In this document: piece by piece, positions 36,611-45,927 of the stretch
Layout of the letters: every line of letters begins with the position of its first letter
Numbering within the stretch: position 1 is the stretch's first letter
Source of the DNA: Pseudomonas sp. PIC25
GTDB lineage: Bacteria > Pseudomonadota > Gammaproteobacteria > Pseudomonadales > Pseudomonadaceae
DNA: 64,000 nt
NCBI RefSeq assembly: GCF_002286785.1
Contig: NZ_MUJY01000183.1
Location: 28,014-92,013 of the forward strand
Direction of reading: 5' to 3'
Program-made: the position numbers and the translations under genes
Notes under the pieces: model-generated
The model's input: only the letters and a program-made list of their open reading frames with translations
What the model was told of the DNA's origin: nothing
The model's database searches: none

Positions 36611-37630
36611 TCAGGCGTACTGCGCCGCCAGATGGTTCACCAGAGCCTCGGCCAACTCGCGAGGATCGGCGGTGAAGCTGCTATAGCCTCCCTCACGGAG
36701 GCTGTCCGGTATGCTCGAACAGGCGCAGCTATCGGCCCGCTGGGTCCAGATGTGTCCGCCCTGCCGCCGCACGTAGGCCGCCGCAGCCGTACCGTCGCTG
36801 CCCATGCCGCTGAAGGCGATGATTCCGCAGTTCGCGCCGAACTGCTGCGCCAGGTTGAGCATCATCTGGTCGATAGAGGGACTGTACGGGTCCGGCCATC
36901 CCTGCTCGGCAATCTGCATCGCCCCGTCGTCGCGGAAGCCCAACTCATGGGCGATAGGGGCCACAATCACTTCACCGCACCGCACCGCATCGCCGTCGCG
37001 GGCCATGCAGACATGCCATTGGCTATGTCGCCCGACCGCCTGGGGCAAGGCGGCTTCGAAAGCAGCGTCGATGTGCTGCGCGTAAATAAAGCCGATCGGC
37101 AAACCGCCCGGCAATGCATCGAGAAACGCCTTGACCGCCGCCGGTCCGCCGAGGGACGCGGCGAGCAGCCAGACCTGACGGGCCGGCTCACCAGCGATCA
37201 GCGGAGTAGAGGCCAGTGATTGCGGCAACTCCAGCCGGGCTGGCCGCTGCGCCTCGGTCAACAAAGCTTGCAGACTGGGCCCGACCGCCTGGGACGGATC
37301 GCCGACCAATCGCTTGAGCTTGCCGAACAACCGACGTTCCCAGCGCGGATAGTTTTCGGAATGGCGCTCCGGAGCATGACCTTCGCCGAACAGCACCGGA
37401 GCGCTGGCTTTTTCGAGCAGGGTATCGACCAGTGGAGAATCTTCCAGCTGAGCCAGGTCCACCAGCCAGAGATCGGTCTCGCAAGCCGCCAGCGCCTCTT
37501 CGTCGAGGCGCGCTGGGTCACTATTGAGTACGACGTTATAGCCACTTCCGGTCAGCGCCTGCTGCAGCACATGGCGCTGCAGAGAAGTGTCGGCGATGAC
37601 CGCGATACGCGCGGCGCTCTTTTCAGTCAT
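36611..37630 (-). CDS. chpB: Chemotaxis methylesterase ChpB
   Basis: 339 residues. The N-terminal part (about 1-120) is a degenerate receiver-like region with Asp-rich VIADTSLQRHVLQ and DLWLVDLAQLEDSP. The C-terminal half is a CheB esterase with the catalytic triad residues in AASLGGPAAVKAFL (Ser), YAQHIDAAFEAAL (His) and SGMGSDGTAAAAYV (Asp). It demethylates chemoreceptor PilJ glutamates in adaptation. The ATG at 37630 overlaps the last 8 bases of chpA (ATGACTGA), indicating translational coupling. The phospho-acceptor seems altered compared with canonical CheB. Confidence 0.93.
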   Translation of the reverse strand: MTEKSAARIAVIADTSLQRHVLQQALTGSGYNVVLNSDPARLDEEALAACETDLWLVDLAQLEDSPLVDTLLEKASAPVLFGEGHAPERHSENYPRWERRLFGKLKRLVGDPSQAVGPSLQALLTEAQRPARLELPQSLASTPLIAGEPARQVWLLAASLGGPAAVKAFLDALPGGLPIGFIYAQHIDAAFEAALPQAVGRHSQWHVCMARDGDAVRCGEVIVAPIAHELGFRDDGAMQIAEQGWPDPYSPSIDQMMLNLAQQFGANCGIIAFSGMGSDGTAAAAYVRRQGGHIWTQRADSCACSSIPDSLREGGYSSFTADPRELAEALVNHLAAQYA

Positions 37631-40600
37631 GTCCCTTGACCAATCGCTGAATGGTTTCGAGCAACAGGGATTCCTGGTACGGCTTGCCCAGGTATTCGTT
37701 GACACCGATGGACATGGCACGATCGCGGTGCTTCTCGCCGGTCCGCGAGGTGATCATGATGATCGGCAGGTCTTTCAAGCGCTCGTCGTGGCGTACCAGA
37801 GTGGCGACTTCGAAGCCATCCATGCGCGGCATTTCGATGTCCAGCAGCATGATGTCGGGCCGCTGTTCCTGCAGTTGCGAGATCGCATCCACCCCGTCCT
37901 TGGCGGTCAGCACGTTCATCCCGTTCCGCTCGAGCAGGCGACTGGTCACCTTGCGCACGGTAACCGAGTCGTCCACCACCATGACCAGCGGCGGGCGTTC
38001 GACATCGACCTCCGACGGCAACTGGAACGGGGTGGAAGTACGCGGCAACAGTTGGGTGAGATGCGCATGCAGGCTACGGATGGTCGCCAGCAGGTCGAGA
38101 ATCACCACGACCCGGCCGTCGCCGAGGATGGTCGCACCGGAAATACCATGCACCCCGGCGAATTGCGGACCGAGGCTCTTCACCACGATTTCGCGGGAGC
38201 CCGCGAGGCTGTCCACCTGCACTGCCACGGCGTGCTCGCTGGATCGCACCAGGATCACCGGCAGCGGCAGGCTCTGGCCGATCAGCTTGGGTTGCTGGCC
38301 ATTGTTCAGCAATTCACCTAGGTAGCGCAGCTCATAGGCTTGGCCGGCATATTCGAAGCGCGGCGCATCGGGCTGGTAATACGCCTCCAACTCATAAGGC
38401 GAGACCCGCACGATACCTTCGATGGTGTTCAACGGAATCGCATACAGATCTTCGCCGGAATACACCATCAGCGCACGGTTCACCGACACGGTGAACGGCA
38501 GGCGGATGAGGAAACGGGTGCCCTCGCCCGGCGTCGAGTCGATGCTCATGGAGCCACCGAGCTGCTTGACCTCGGAGTGCACCACGTCCATGCCGACGCC
38601 ACGGCCGGAAATCTGGGTGACCTTCTCCGCCGTGGAGAAACCCGCCTCGAGGATGAACTGCAGGATCTCGTGATCCGACAGGTCGGACTCGGCATCCATC
38701 AGGCCACGCTCGATGGCCTTGCGACGCACGGCTTCGAGCTTGATGCCGCCACCGTCGTCGGACAGCGTGAGAACGATGTCGCCCCCTTCGCGGCCGAGGT
38801 TCAGGCGGATCGTGCCCTGCTCCGACTTGCCGGCGGCACGGCGGACTTCCGCCGGTTCGATGCCGTGGTCCACAGCGTTGCGCAGCATATGCTCCAACGG
38901 CGCGACGATGCGCTCCAGCACGGTACGGTCCATCTCGCCCTCGGCGTTACCGACGACGAATTCGACCTGCTTGCCCAGTTCGCTGGCGACCTGACGGACG
39001 ATCCGGCGCAGACGCGGCACCAGCCGGTCGAACGGCACCATGCGGGTACGCATCAGGCCTTCCTGCAGCTCGGTATTGACCCGTGCCTGTTGCAGCAGCA
39101 GCGTTTCCGCGTCGCGATTCCGCGCGGCCAGGGTCTCCTTGAGGTCGAGCAAGTCGGAAGCGGATTCGAACAATGCGCGCGAGAGCTGCTGCAATTGCGA
39201 ATGGCGGTCCATTTCCAGCGGGTCGAACTCTTCGTAGCCCGCACGCTCGGCTTCGGCCTGGTAGCGACTGAGAATCTGTGCCTGGGTCTCGGTATCCAGG
39301 CGGCGCAATTGGTCACGCACCCGCTCGATGGTGGCTTCCATTTCGCTGAGAGTGAAACCGACGTCGCTGACCTGTTGCTCGACCCGGCCACGGAAAATCG
39401 AGGTCTCGCCGGCCAGGTTGACCAGCCCTTCGAGCAGATCCGCCGGTACCTTGACCAATTCCTGCGGCGCACGCCGGGCAGCCGCCTCCATGGCGGCTTC
39501 CTGGGCCCGCCGAACGAACGGCAGGACCTTGGCCGCCGAAGGCTGGGCCACCGGCAAGGAGCTGGCGGCAACGATCGGATCGACCAGGGCAGGGGTCGGT
39601 GCAGGAGCAGGCGTTTCGACAGGCTCGACGGCACCTTCCGACAGACTTTCGTCCAGGCGCTGGCGTAGCAGGTCTACTTCCTTTTGCAGCCCTTCGAAAC
39701 CGGACTGCAGGTCGACGAACAAACTCTCCGGCCAGGGGGCGCCTTGCTGTTGCGCCTCGGTGAGATGCTGTTCCAGATCGTGGGTCAGGTCGCCGAGGCG
39801 TCTCTGTCCGGCCAGCCGGGCTCCGCCCTTGAGGGTATGCAGGACACGCAGCATGTCATCGAGCATCGCCCCGTCCGTGCGGTCCTGCTCCCACAGGCCG
39901 ATGGACTCTTCAAGAGACTCCAGCAGGTCATCCGCCTCTTCCAGGAAGATGTCGAGGATATCGGCCTCCGCGACCTCGTCCTGCTGCTGTTCGGGCACTG
40001 CCTGCAGGTGAACGCTGGCCGGCGTGCTCAGTTGTTCGTTCGGATTGGCACGGAACCGCCGGATGGCCTCGATCAGGCCTTCGCCACCGGGAACCGGGCG
40101 TTTATCACGCACGGCTTCGAGCATTTCCGCCAGACGGTCGTGGCAGGCCTGGAGCAGTTCGAAAAGCTCCGGACTGGCGCGCAGGCGCCCGTCGCACAAG
40201 CCTTCGTACAAATATTCCAGCTCATGGGCGAGATCGCCAATCTGACGGATCTCCGCCATCCGCGCACCGCCCTTGAGGGTGTGCAGGTCACGCTGCAACG
40301 CTTCGACTTCAAGGCTGTTATTGACGTCCCCCATCCAGCGCTGCAGGGCGGCGGCGGCACTTTCGAGGATGTCGAAACCCTCCTCGAGGAAGATTTCCAC
40401 CAGCTCGGGATCGCGCTCTTCATCGAAGGAAACGACCGGCTCCGGTTCTTCAATCCGCGGCTCATCGGCCACCGGCGCCGCCATGGACAAGGTTTCCAGC
40501 GGAGGAAGCGCCTCCGTCGGCTCGTCCACCTCCTCCAGCTCGATGGCCTCGAACGCTTCCGGCTCGTTTTCGAGAACAGGTCCGGTGGCGTCCGATACGG

Positions 40601-43600
40601 GTTCGAATTCCGGCTCGACCACCATGGGCTCCTCCACCACGTCCAGCGGCGGCGGAAGTTCGGTATCGAAAGAAGGTTCGGCTTCGGCTTCGGCTTCGGC
40701 TTCGGCTTCGGCTTCGGCTTCGGCTTCGGCTTCGGCTTCGGCTTCGGAATCAGTCTGGGGGAGTGCGAAAGCGGCCGACAAGGACTGGCCGCCACCCTGG
40801 CGGAAATCACGAATCGCTTGAATCAGCAACTCGTCCGGATCACCCAGAGGGCGTCGGGCCTGCAACTGCTCCAGCAAGGTGGCCAGACGATCATGGCTCT
40901 GCTGCAATAGGCTGCCCAGCAAGGGGGAATAGCTGAAACGCCGGTCGACCAGCCCCTCATAAAGAGACTCCAGCTCGTGGGCCAGATCGCCTATCGGGCG
41001 AATCTCGGCCATTCTCGCCCCGCCCTTGAGGGTATGCAGGTCACGCTGCAGCGAAGACAACACGCTGTGATTGTCCGGCTCTTCCAACCAGCGCTCGAGT
41101 GCTTGGGCAGCGCTTTCCAGGATGTCCTCCGCCTCCTCGAGGAAAATGGCGACCATCTCCTCGTCAAGCTCGTCGGTCTCCAAGGGCTCGAACGTCTGCG
41201 CCTGATCGACGGGTGCCTGGAGTCCGGCTTCCGGCTGTGCGTCGCTCTGCGACGCCACCGGCCAAGCCTCCTCCAGCTCACTGGCTTGCTCTTCGTCGAG
41301 CTCCAGTACCTCCATCCCCGGCATGGCATCCGGTTCCAGCAGCGCCAGGGCGGCCGGATCGAGCGCCTCGTCGAGAAGCGAGCGCAGGGCAGCGACACGT
41401 TCCGGTTGGGCAGTGACCTGGAGGGCAGCGGCAACTTGGTCCATCATGCCAATCAGCGCTTCATGGGCCTGCTCGGCCTCGTCGAAGAAGCGCTCGCTGA
41501 CCGCCAGACGGCCTTCGCCGACCGCACCATAGATATCCAGCAGCGCTTGGCAGAGCTCATCAATCTGCGGCAACTCGGCCATCTGAGCACCGCGACCGAG
41601 GGTCGTCAGCTCATCAAGCAGAGAACTCAGTTCCTGACGCTCGGCAGGGTGTTCCCGCCAGCGATGGAGCAGGTCCTCGGCATCGAGAAGAATATCCATG
41701 CCCTCGGCGAGGAAAATGGAAATCAGCTGCGGGTCGCGGGCCTCGCCTTGTTCACCCTTGCGAGCGTTCTCGGCCACTTCCAGGCGGTCCTGATGCAGCT
41801 TGTGCACTCGGGCAAGGAACTCGGCCGCTCCTTCGATGGGCGCCAAGGGCTGGCTTTCCAACTGATCGAGACCGCGGCGGAACAGCGTCTCGGCCGTGCC
41901 CAGCAACTCGGCCTCGGCCAAGTCGATGGGGATCAGGTTGGTCTTGAACTCCTTAACCAGCTTTTCCAGCGGCATGGCGATCTCGGCGATCGGCAGGATA
42001 CCAGCCATGTGCGCACTCCCTTTCAGGGTGTGCAAGGCGCGCTGGAGGCTGTCGTTCACCGGCTGCGGCAACTCCCGGTCGCACTCGGCGAGGAAGGCGT
42101 TCAAGGTATCGAGGTGGGTCTCCGCCTCGTTGCGGAATATCTCCAGCAACTGCGGGTCCAGCGCCTCGTCCTCATTATCTCCAGCCCCGGCAGCAGCCAC
42201 GGTCGCTCCCTCGGGCTCGACCGCCGGAGCTGAGGCCGGGGCTTCAGTTTTTGGGAGGCCAAGCCCCTTGGCCAGCGCATGGGCATTCGCCGCCAGACGG
42301 TCCACGTCGTCGCGTTGACGCTGGGCCTTGGCCGCGAACTCTTCGACCAGCACCGGCATCAACGCCACCACGTCGGCGACCACTTGCTGCACGTCGTCGC
42401 TCGGCTCGATCGTACGATCCAGAACCCGATTCAGCAGATTCTCGATGGACCAGGCCAACTCGCCGATGACCAGGGCGCGGACCATGCGGCCACTACCCTT
42501 CAGGGTGTGGAAGGCACGACGTACCTCGGTCAACGACTCGCGGTCGCTCGTGTCGGCACGCCAGCGCGGTAGATACTCACCGATGGTTTCCAGCACTTCG
42601 CCCGCTTCTTCGATGAAAACCTCCAGCAGGTCCTCATCGACCGGCTCCTCATCGGCCGGCGGAGGCAGCAGGCTCGGCGGAATGTCCTGTGCCGGGGGGT
42701 TGATGGCCTGCACGGGAGCAGCCATGACGTCCGCGATGGACAGCGTCGGCTGCTGGACAACCGGAGGCAGTTCAGCCTCCTCGGGGGCGCTCGGCAACTC
42801 CACTTCCGGCAAGTCGAGCGCGGCGAACTCCGCTTCGTTCCACTGGACCGGGCTTTCGTCCTGCGGCTCGAGGCTCAGCGTCTCCAGCTCCAGGTCGAAC
42901 GTCTCGGTGGGCCGGTACGCCAACTCTTCTTCCTGAGCCGGCGGCTCTTCGAGCGGCATGTCGAGGCTGAAATCGATGACCTCGGAGTCTTCGAGAGGAA
43001 CGGTCTCGCCCAGGCTCCAGTTGTCGTCGGAAACCAGCAGTTCCCCTTCGGTAGCGGTGGGCTCTTCCGTGGCGAGGAAAGCGTCGTCACCCAGAGTCAG
43101 CTCTTCGCGCGGCGTTTCGGGCTCTGCGGAAATTTCCGGAACGTCAAGTGCGGGGCGCTCGTCCCAAGCCATCGGCTCAAAATCCTGAACCAGCTCGCTT
43201 TCCTCGGCAGCGAGGACCTCGATGTCCTGCAACGGGTCGGCCAACGGCGCCAGGGGCTCTTCCTCTTCGACCGGCTCCGCAGCATCCAGAATCGACGGTT
43301 TCTGCTTCAGCGGGTAGCCGAGGCTTTCCAGGCTTTCTTCCGCGACATCGAGGATCAGGTCGCCCTGTGTCGCATGGTCTTCGGCCAGACGCTCAAGGTA
43401 GTACTCGACGCTGGTGATGGCATCGGCCAGGGTATCGAGGCTCTGCCAGTTCGGGACCGCCTTGCGCGCCAGGAGCTGCTCCTGGATGTAATGGTTGCAG
43501 GCGTTGAGCAGTTCGGCCGCGCGATTCAGGGGAATCATGGCCAGCCCGCCACGGACCTGGGTCAGCAGGTCGGGTACCCGGGCCAGATGCTCATGGTTCC

Positions 43601-44987
43601 ACTGCGAGGCGATGAATTCGATGATGGCGTCCTTGGCCTGCTCCAGACCATTGCGCGCCTCCTTGATCACCAACTGGTGAATCTGCGCCACATCGGTGGT
43701 CGGCAAGTGGCTTTCTTCACGGCCGGCTTCTTCCGCCGGGCCGACCATGCCGGCCAGGGTGGCTTCGACATAGAGCAGCGCTCCCGCGACATCCATCAGC
43801 ACCGCATCGGTTGGCTCGCGCTGGCCGAGGGACAGGCTGTGAACGACGTCGATCTGATCGAGAATGACCTTGCGCGGTTGGGCGAAACCAAGAACGGCGA
43901 GGGTATCCGCGATCTGCTTGAGCGGTGGCAACAGGGCATCCAGATCGGTGATCCCTTTGCGGTCGCTGCGCACGAACAGGTCGAGGCTGTCCTTGACCCG
44001 CACCAGCTCTTCGCAGAGAGCCGTGACCACCGAACGCATGGCATCGCGATCGGGACCGGCCATGCGGGCCCGCTCCTCATCGACCACATCGCTGCCCGGC
44101 AAGGCATCATCCAACCGATACTGCTCCTTCAGCGCCCCAATCCGAGGCGACTGTGCCGGCGCCTTGGCGATGTAGAAAAGCAGGTTCTTGGTCAGTTCGT
44201 CCGGAGCTGCCTGGTTGATACCGTCGGCGCCCTGCTCGACCAGTCGCTTGAGCTCGCGATCGACTTGGCGCAGGAGGGTCCGCACCGAAGCACCATTGAC
44301 GACGCTGCCATTGGCCAAGCCTTCGACCAGGCCGGAAGCGATCTGCCACAGCGGGCCGAGCGGCGCATCCTTGCACAGGGTTTCCAGACGGGCGAAAACC
44401 CGAGCCATGTAGCCGAGATTGGTCGCCAGGTCCTGATTCCGAATCACTCCGACGAGCGCCATCTGCAGCATCTGCCGCAACTTACGCAGCAGGACAGGCA
44501 GCTCGGCCGTGCGCAGACGGGCCAGTGCTTCGACCGGCAAGGCAGGCAAACGCCCGGACATATCCGGGGCGAACAGGCTGGTTTCCGAAAGGAGCTTTTC
44601 ACCACGGGCCGCGCGCAGATCGTTGAGCAGCGGCAGCACTACCACGGTCAGGTCACGACGGGCGCTCTGGATTCGGTCGAGATAGACCGGCAACTGCAGG
44701 ATCGCCTGCATCAGCACTTCCAGGGCTTCGCCCTGGCTGGCCACGCGGCCTTCCATCAGTGCCTGCGACAGTTGTTCCATTTCTTCGGCCAGCAGCGCCG
44801 CGCCATAGAACTCGACCATCTGCAGGGTGCCGTGGACCTGATGCACATAGGCCAGGCAGAAACGCATGCGTGTCGGGTCCTGCGGGTTCTCGACGAACGC
44901 CTCCAGAGCCTGACGCGCCTGTTTCAGCGTCTCGGCGATTTCGCCCTTGACCCACTCCAGGGCGACATAGTCGTGCCGATCACCCAT
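37623..44987 (-). CDS. chpA: Hybrid chemosensory histidine kinase ChpA
   Basis: 2454 residues, about the size of P. aeruginosa ChpA. Eight phosphotransfer-type domains can be read from the HTLKG-like motifs: His49 (YVHQVHG), Thr476 (LLTQVRGG), His827, His986, Thr1128 (LTTLGRGAQM), His1318, His1569 and His1717, so six have His and two have Thr in the acceptor position. A CheA core follows (dimerisation, kinase with NAVDHGIEPAEVRR and SDDGGGIKLEAV, CheW-like), then a C-terminal receiver (VVDDSVTVRKV, LLDIEMPRMDG). The Met at 44987 was chosen over a TTG at 45002 because GGAG is 6-9 bases upstream. The interdomain linkers are acidic and Pro-rich; one is a hexanucleotide repeat at 40681-40746. It phosphorylates PilG and PilH to control type IV pilus extension and retraction. 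Confidence 0.96.
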   Translation of the reverse strand: MGDRHDYVALEWVKGEIAETLKQARQALEAFVENPQDPTRMRFCLAYVHQVHGTLQMVEFYGAALLAEEMEQLSQALMEGRVASQGEALEVLMQAILQLPVYLDRIQSARRDLTVVVLPLLNDLRAARGEKLLSETSLFAPDMSGRLPALPVEALARLRTAELPVLLRKLRQMLQMALVGVIRNQDLATNLGYMARVFARLETLCKDAPLGPLWQIASGLVEGLANGSVVNGASVRTLLRQVDRELKRLVEQGADGINQAAPDELTKNLLFYIAKAPAQSPRIGALKEQYRLDDALPGSDVVDEERARMAGPDRDAMRSVVTALCEELVRVKDSLDLFVRSDRKGITDLDALLPPLKQIADTLAVLGFAQPRKVILDQIDVVHSLSLGQREPTDAVLMDVAGALLYVEATLAGMVGPAEEAGREESHLPTTDVAQIHQLVIKEARNGLEQAKDAIIEFIASQWNHEHLARVPDLLTQVRGGLAMIPLNRAAELLNACNHYIQEQLLARKAVPNWQSLDTLADAITSVEYYLERLAEDHATQGDLILDVAEESLESLGYPLKQKPSILDAAEPVEEEEPLAPLADPLQDIEVLAAEESELVQDFEPMAWDERPALDVPEISAEPETPREELTLGDDAFLATEEPTATEGELLVSDDNWSLGETVPLEDSEVIDFSLDMPLEEPPAQEEELAYRPTETFDLELETLSLEPQDESPVQWNEAEFAALDLPEVELPSAPEEAELPPVVQQPTLSIADVMAAPVQAINPPAQDIPPSLLPPPADEEPVDEDLLEVFIEEAGEVLETIGEYLPRWRADTSDRESLTEVRRAFHTLKGSGRMVRALVIGELAWSIENLLNRVLDRTIEPSDDVQQVVADVVALMPVLVEEFAAKAQRQRDDVDRLAANAHALAKGLGLPKTEAPASAPAVEPEGATVAAAGAGDNEDEALDPQLLEIFRNEAETHLDTLNAFLAECDRELPQPVNDSLQRALHTLKGSAHMAGILPIAEIAMPLEKLVKEFKTNLIPIDLAEAELLGTAETLFRRGLDQLESQPLAPIEGAAEFLARVHKLHQDRLEVAENARKGEQGEARDPQLISIFLAEGMDILLDAEDLLHRWREHPAERQELSSLLDELTTLGRGAQMAELPQIDELCQALLDIYGAVGEGRLAVSERFFDEAEQAHEALIGMMDQVAAALQVTAQPERVAALRSLLDEALDPAALALLEPDAMPGMEVLELDEEQASELEEAWPVASQSDAQPEAGLQAPVDQAQTFEPLETDELDEEMVAIFLEEAEDILESAAQALERWLEEPDNHSVLSSLQRDLHTLKGGARMAEIRPIGDLAHELESLYEGLVDRRFSYSPLLGSLLQQSHDRLATLLEQLQARRPLGDPDELLIQAIRDFRQGGGQSLSAAFALPQTDSEAEAEAEAEAEAEAEAEAEAEAEPSFDTELPPPLDVVEEPMVVEPEFEPVSDATGPVLENEPEAFEAIELEEVDEPTEALPPLETLSMAAPVADEPRIEEPEPVVSFDEERDPELVEIFLEEGFDILESAAAALQRWMGDVNNSLEVEALQRDLHTLKGGARMAEIRQIGDLAHELEYLYEGLCDGRLRASPELFELLQACHDRLAEMLEAVRDKRPVPGGEGLIEAIRRFRANPNEQLSTPASVHLQAVPEQQQDEVAEADILDIFLEEADDLLESLEESIGLWEQDRTDGAMLDDMLRVLHTLKGGARLAGQRRLGDLTHDLEQHLTEAQQQGAPWPESLFVDLQSGFEGLQKEVDLLRQRLDESLSEGAVEPVETPAPAPTPALVDPIVAASSLPVAQPSAAKVLPFVRRAQEAAMEAAARRAPQELVKVPADLLEGLVNLAGETSIFRGRVEQQVSDVGFTLSEMEATIERVRDQLRRLDTETQAQILSRYQAEAERAGYEEFDPLEMDRHSQLQQLSRALFESASDLLDLKETLAARNRDAETLLLQQARVNTELQEGLMRTRMVPFDRLVPRLRRIVRQVASELGKQVEFVVGNAEGEMDRTVLERIVAPLEHMLRNAVDHGIEPAEVRRAAGKSEQGTIRLNLGREGGDIVLTLSDDGGGIKLEAVRRKAIERGLMDAESDLSDHEILQFILEAGFSTAEKVTQISGRGVGMDVVHSEVKQLGGSMSIDSTPGEGTRFLIRLPFTVSVNRALMVYSGEDLYAIPLNTIEGIVRVSPYELEAYYQPDAPRFEYAGQAYELRYLGELLNNGQQPKLIGQSLPLPVILVRSSEHAVAVQVDSLAGSREIVVKSLGPQFAGVHGISGATILGDGRVVVILDLLATIRSLHAHLTQLLPRTSTPFQLPSEVDVERPPLVMVVDDSVTVRKVTSRLLERNGMNVLTAKDGVDAISQLQEQRPDIMLLDIEMPRMDGFEVATLVRHDERLKDLPIIMITSRTGEKHRDRAMSIGVNEYLGKPYQESLLLETIQRLVKGHD
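40681..40746 (-). repeat. Eleven tandem GCTTCG hexamers inside chpA
   Basis: Exactly 11 uninterrupted copies of GCTTCG (minus strand GAAGC-rich) encode an alternating Glu-Ala run in the linker between two phosphotransfer domains. Loss or gain of units would keep the reading frame. Base-perfect repetition, without codon drift, is a sign of a recently expanded or slippage-active tract. Confidence 0.95.
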
Positions 44988-45007
44988 AGCGACTCCAATC
45001 AACTGTG

Positions 45008-45889
45008 TTACCCCTTTCGGGTAAAAGCCAGAACCCTGTCATCGGCCACCGGCTGCATGTCCGGATGTTGCCAGCCGACCACTTCCCCCACACCGATCAC
45101 CATCAGACCACCCGGTGCCAGGCGCTCAGCCAGACGGTTGAGGATCTCGCGGCGGCGCCAGCGGCGAAAATAGATCAGCAGGTTCTGGCAGAAGATAACG
45201 TCCATGCCGGACATCGGCGCCTTGGCCAATTCCAGCACATTGAGCCGGGCGCAGCAGACGCGCGACGCCAAGCTCGGTAAAACCTTGAAGCTCCCATCGG
45301 CCAGCGCCTCGAAATAACGCTGGCTCAGATCGGCATCCAGTTGTTCCAATTTCCGTGCCGCATAGCGGCCTTCCCGCGCCTTGTTCAACGCGCTCAGGCT
45401 GATATCGGTACCCGTAACCCCGTAGTGTTCGGGCCACTGACTTTCACGCAGCACCTCTGCAGCGCAGATCGCCAACGAATACGGCTCTTCGCCGCTCGAA
45501 CAGCCTACGCTCCAGAGCGACCAGGGACGCCCGGCGCCCTCTCGCTCCAACCGTTCTCGCAGATAGGTCTCGAGCACATCGAAGGAAGGGCGATGACGAA
45601 AGAAGCGAGTCTCCTGCACGGTCAGCCGATCCAGCAGCGTCGACCACTCCACCGCTCCTCGAGGGCCGGCAGTTACCTGCCGGTAGTAGCTGGCGTAGTC
45701 GGCAACCCCCAGTTCGCGCATGCGTACGCTCAGGTTGGTCTGTAGAAACGCGCGACGCTGCTCGTTGATCACCAGTCCAGTGCGTTCTTCGAGCAGCGCC
45801 TGCCAATCATGAAACTCAGCCGCTGACATATCGGCCAGGGGTTGCAAGGCCCAAACGCCGCTTGGCTGCATGCCGTGCCCCTCGTTCAT
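45008..45889 (-). CDS. pilK: Chemotaxis methyltransferase PilK
   Basis: 293 residues, CheR-type. N-terminal four-helix part (ERTGLVINEQRRAFLQTNL), then the SAM-binding domain (LWSVGCSSGEEPYSLAI, VTGTDISLSALNKAREGRY, MDVIFCQNLLIYFRRWR). It methylates glutamates of PilJ with SAM. It follows pilJ by 38 bases and precedes chpA by about 20. No beta-subdomain pentapeptide partner is seen in PilJ, as is usual for non-pentapeptide-dependent CheR. Confidence 0.95.
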   Translation of the reverse strand: MNEGHGMQPSGVWALQPLADMSAAEFHDWQALLEERTGLVINEQRRAFLQTNLSVRMRELGVADYASYYRQVTAGPRGAVEWSTLLDRLTVQETRFFRHRPSFDVLETYLRERLEREGAGRPWSLWSVGCSSGEEPYSLAICAAEVLRESQWPEHYGVTGTDISLSALNKAREGRYAARKLEQLDADLSQRYFEALADGSFKVLPSLASRVCCARLNVLELAKAPMSGMDVIFCQNLLIYFRRWRRREILNRLAERLAPGGLMVIGVGEVVGWQHPDMQPVADDRVLAFTRKG

Positions 45890-45927
45890 GGCCCTGTGGC
45901 GGTATCAGACCGCTCCGTCTCCCTTGT

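Noticed and set aside
40681..40746. Possible CRISPR or minisatellite array
   Set aside because: Units are six bases with no spacers and lie in frame inside chpA. It is a coding repeat.
43374..45173. Long open frames antisense to chpA (also at 40977-42233, 39684-40910 and 38340-39668)
   Set aside because: High GC keeps antisense frames open. The sense frame has six phosphotransfer motifs and a full CheA core.
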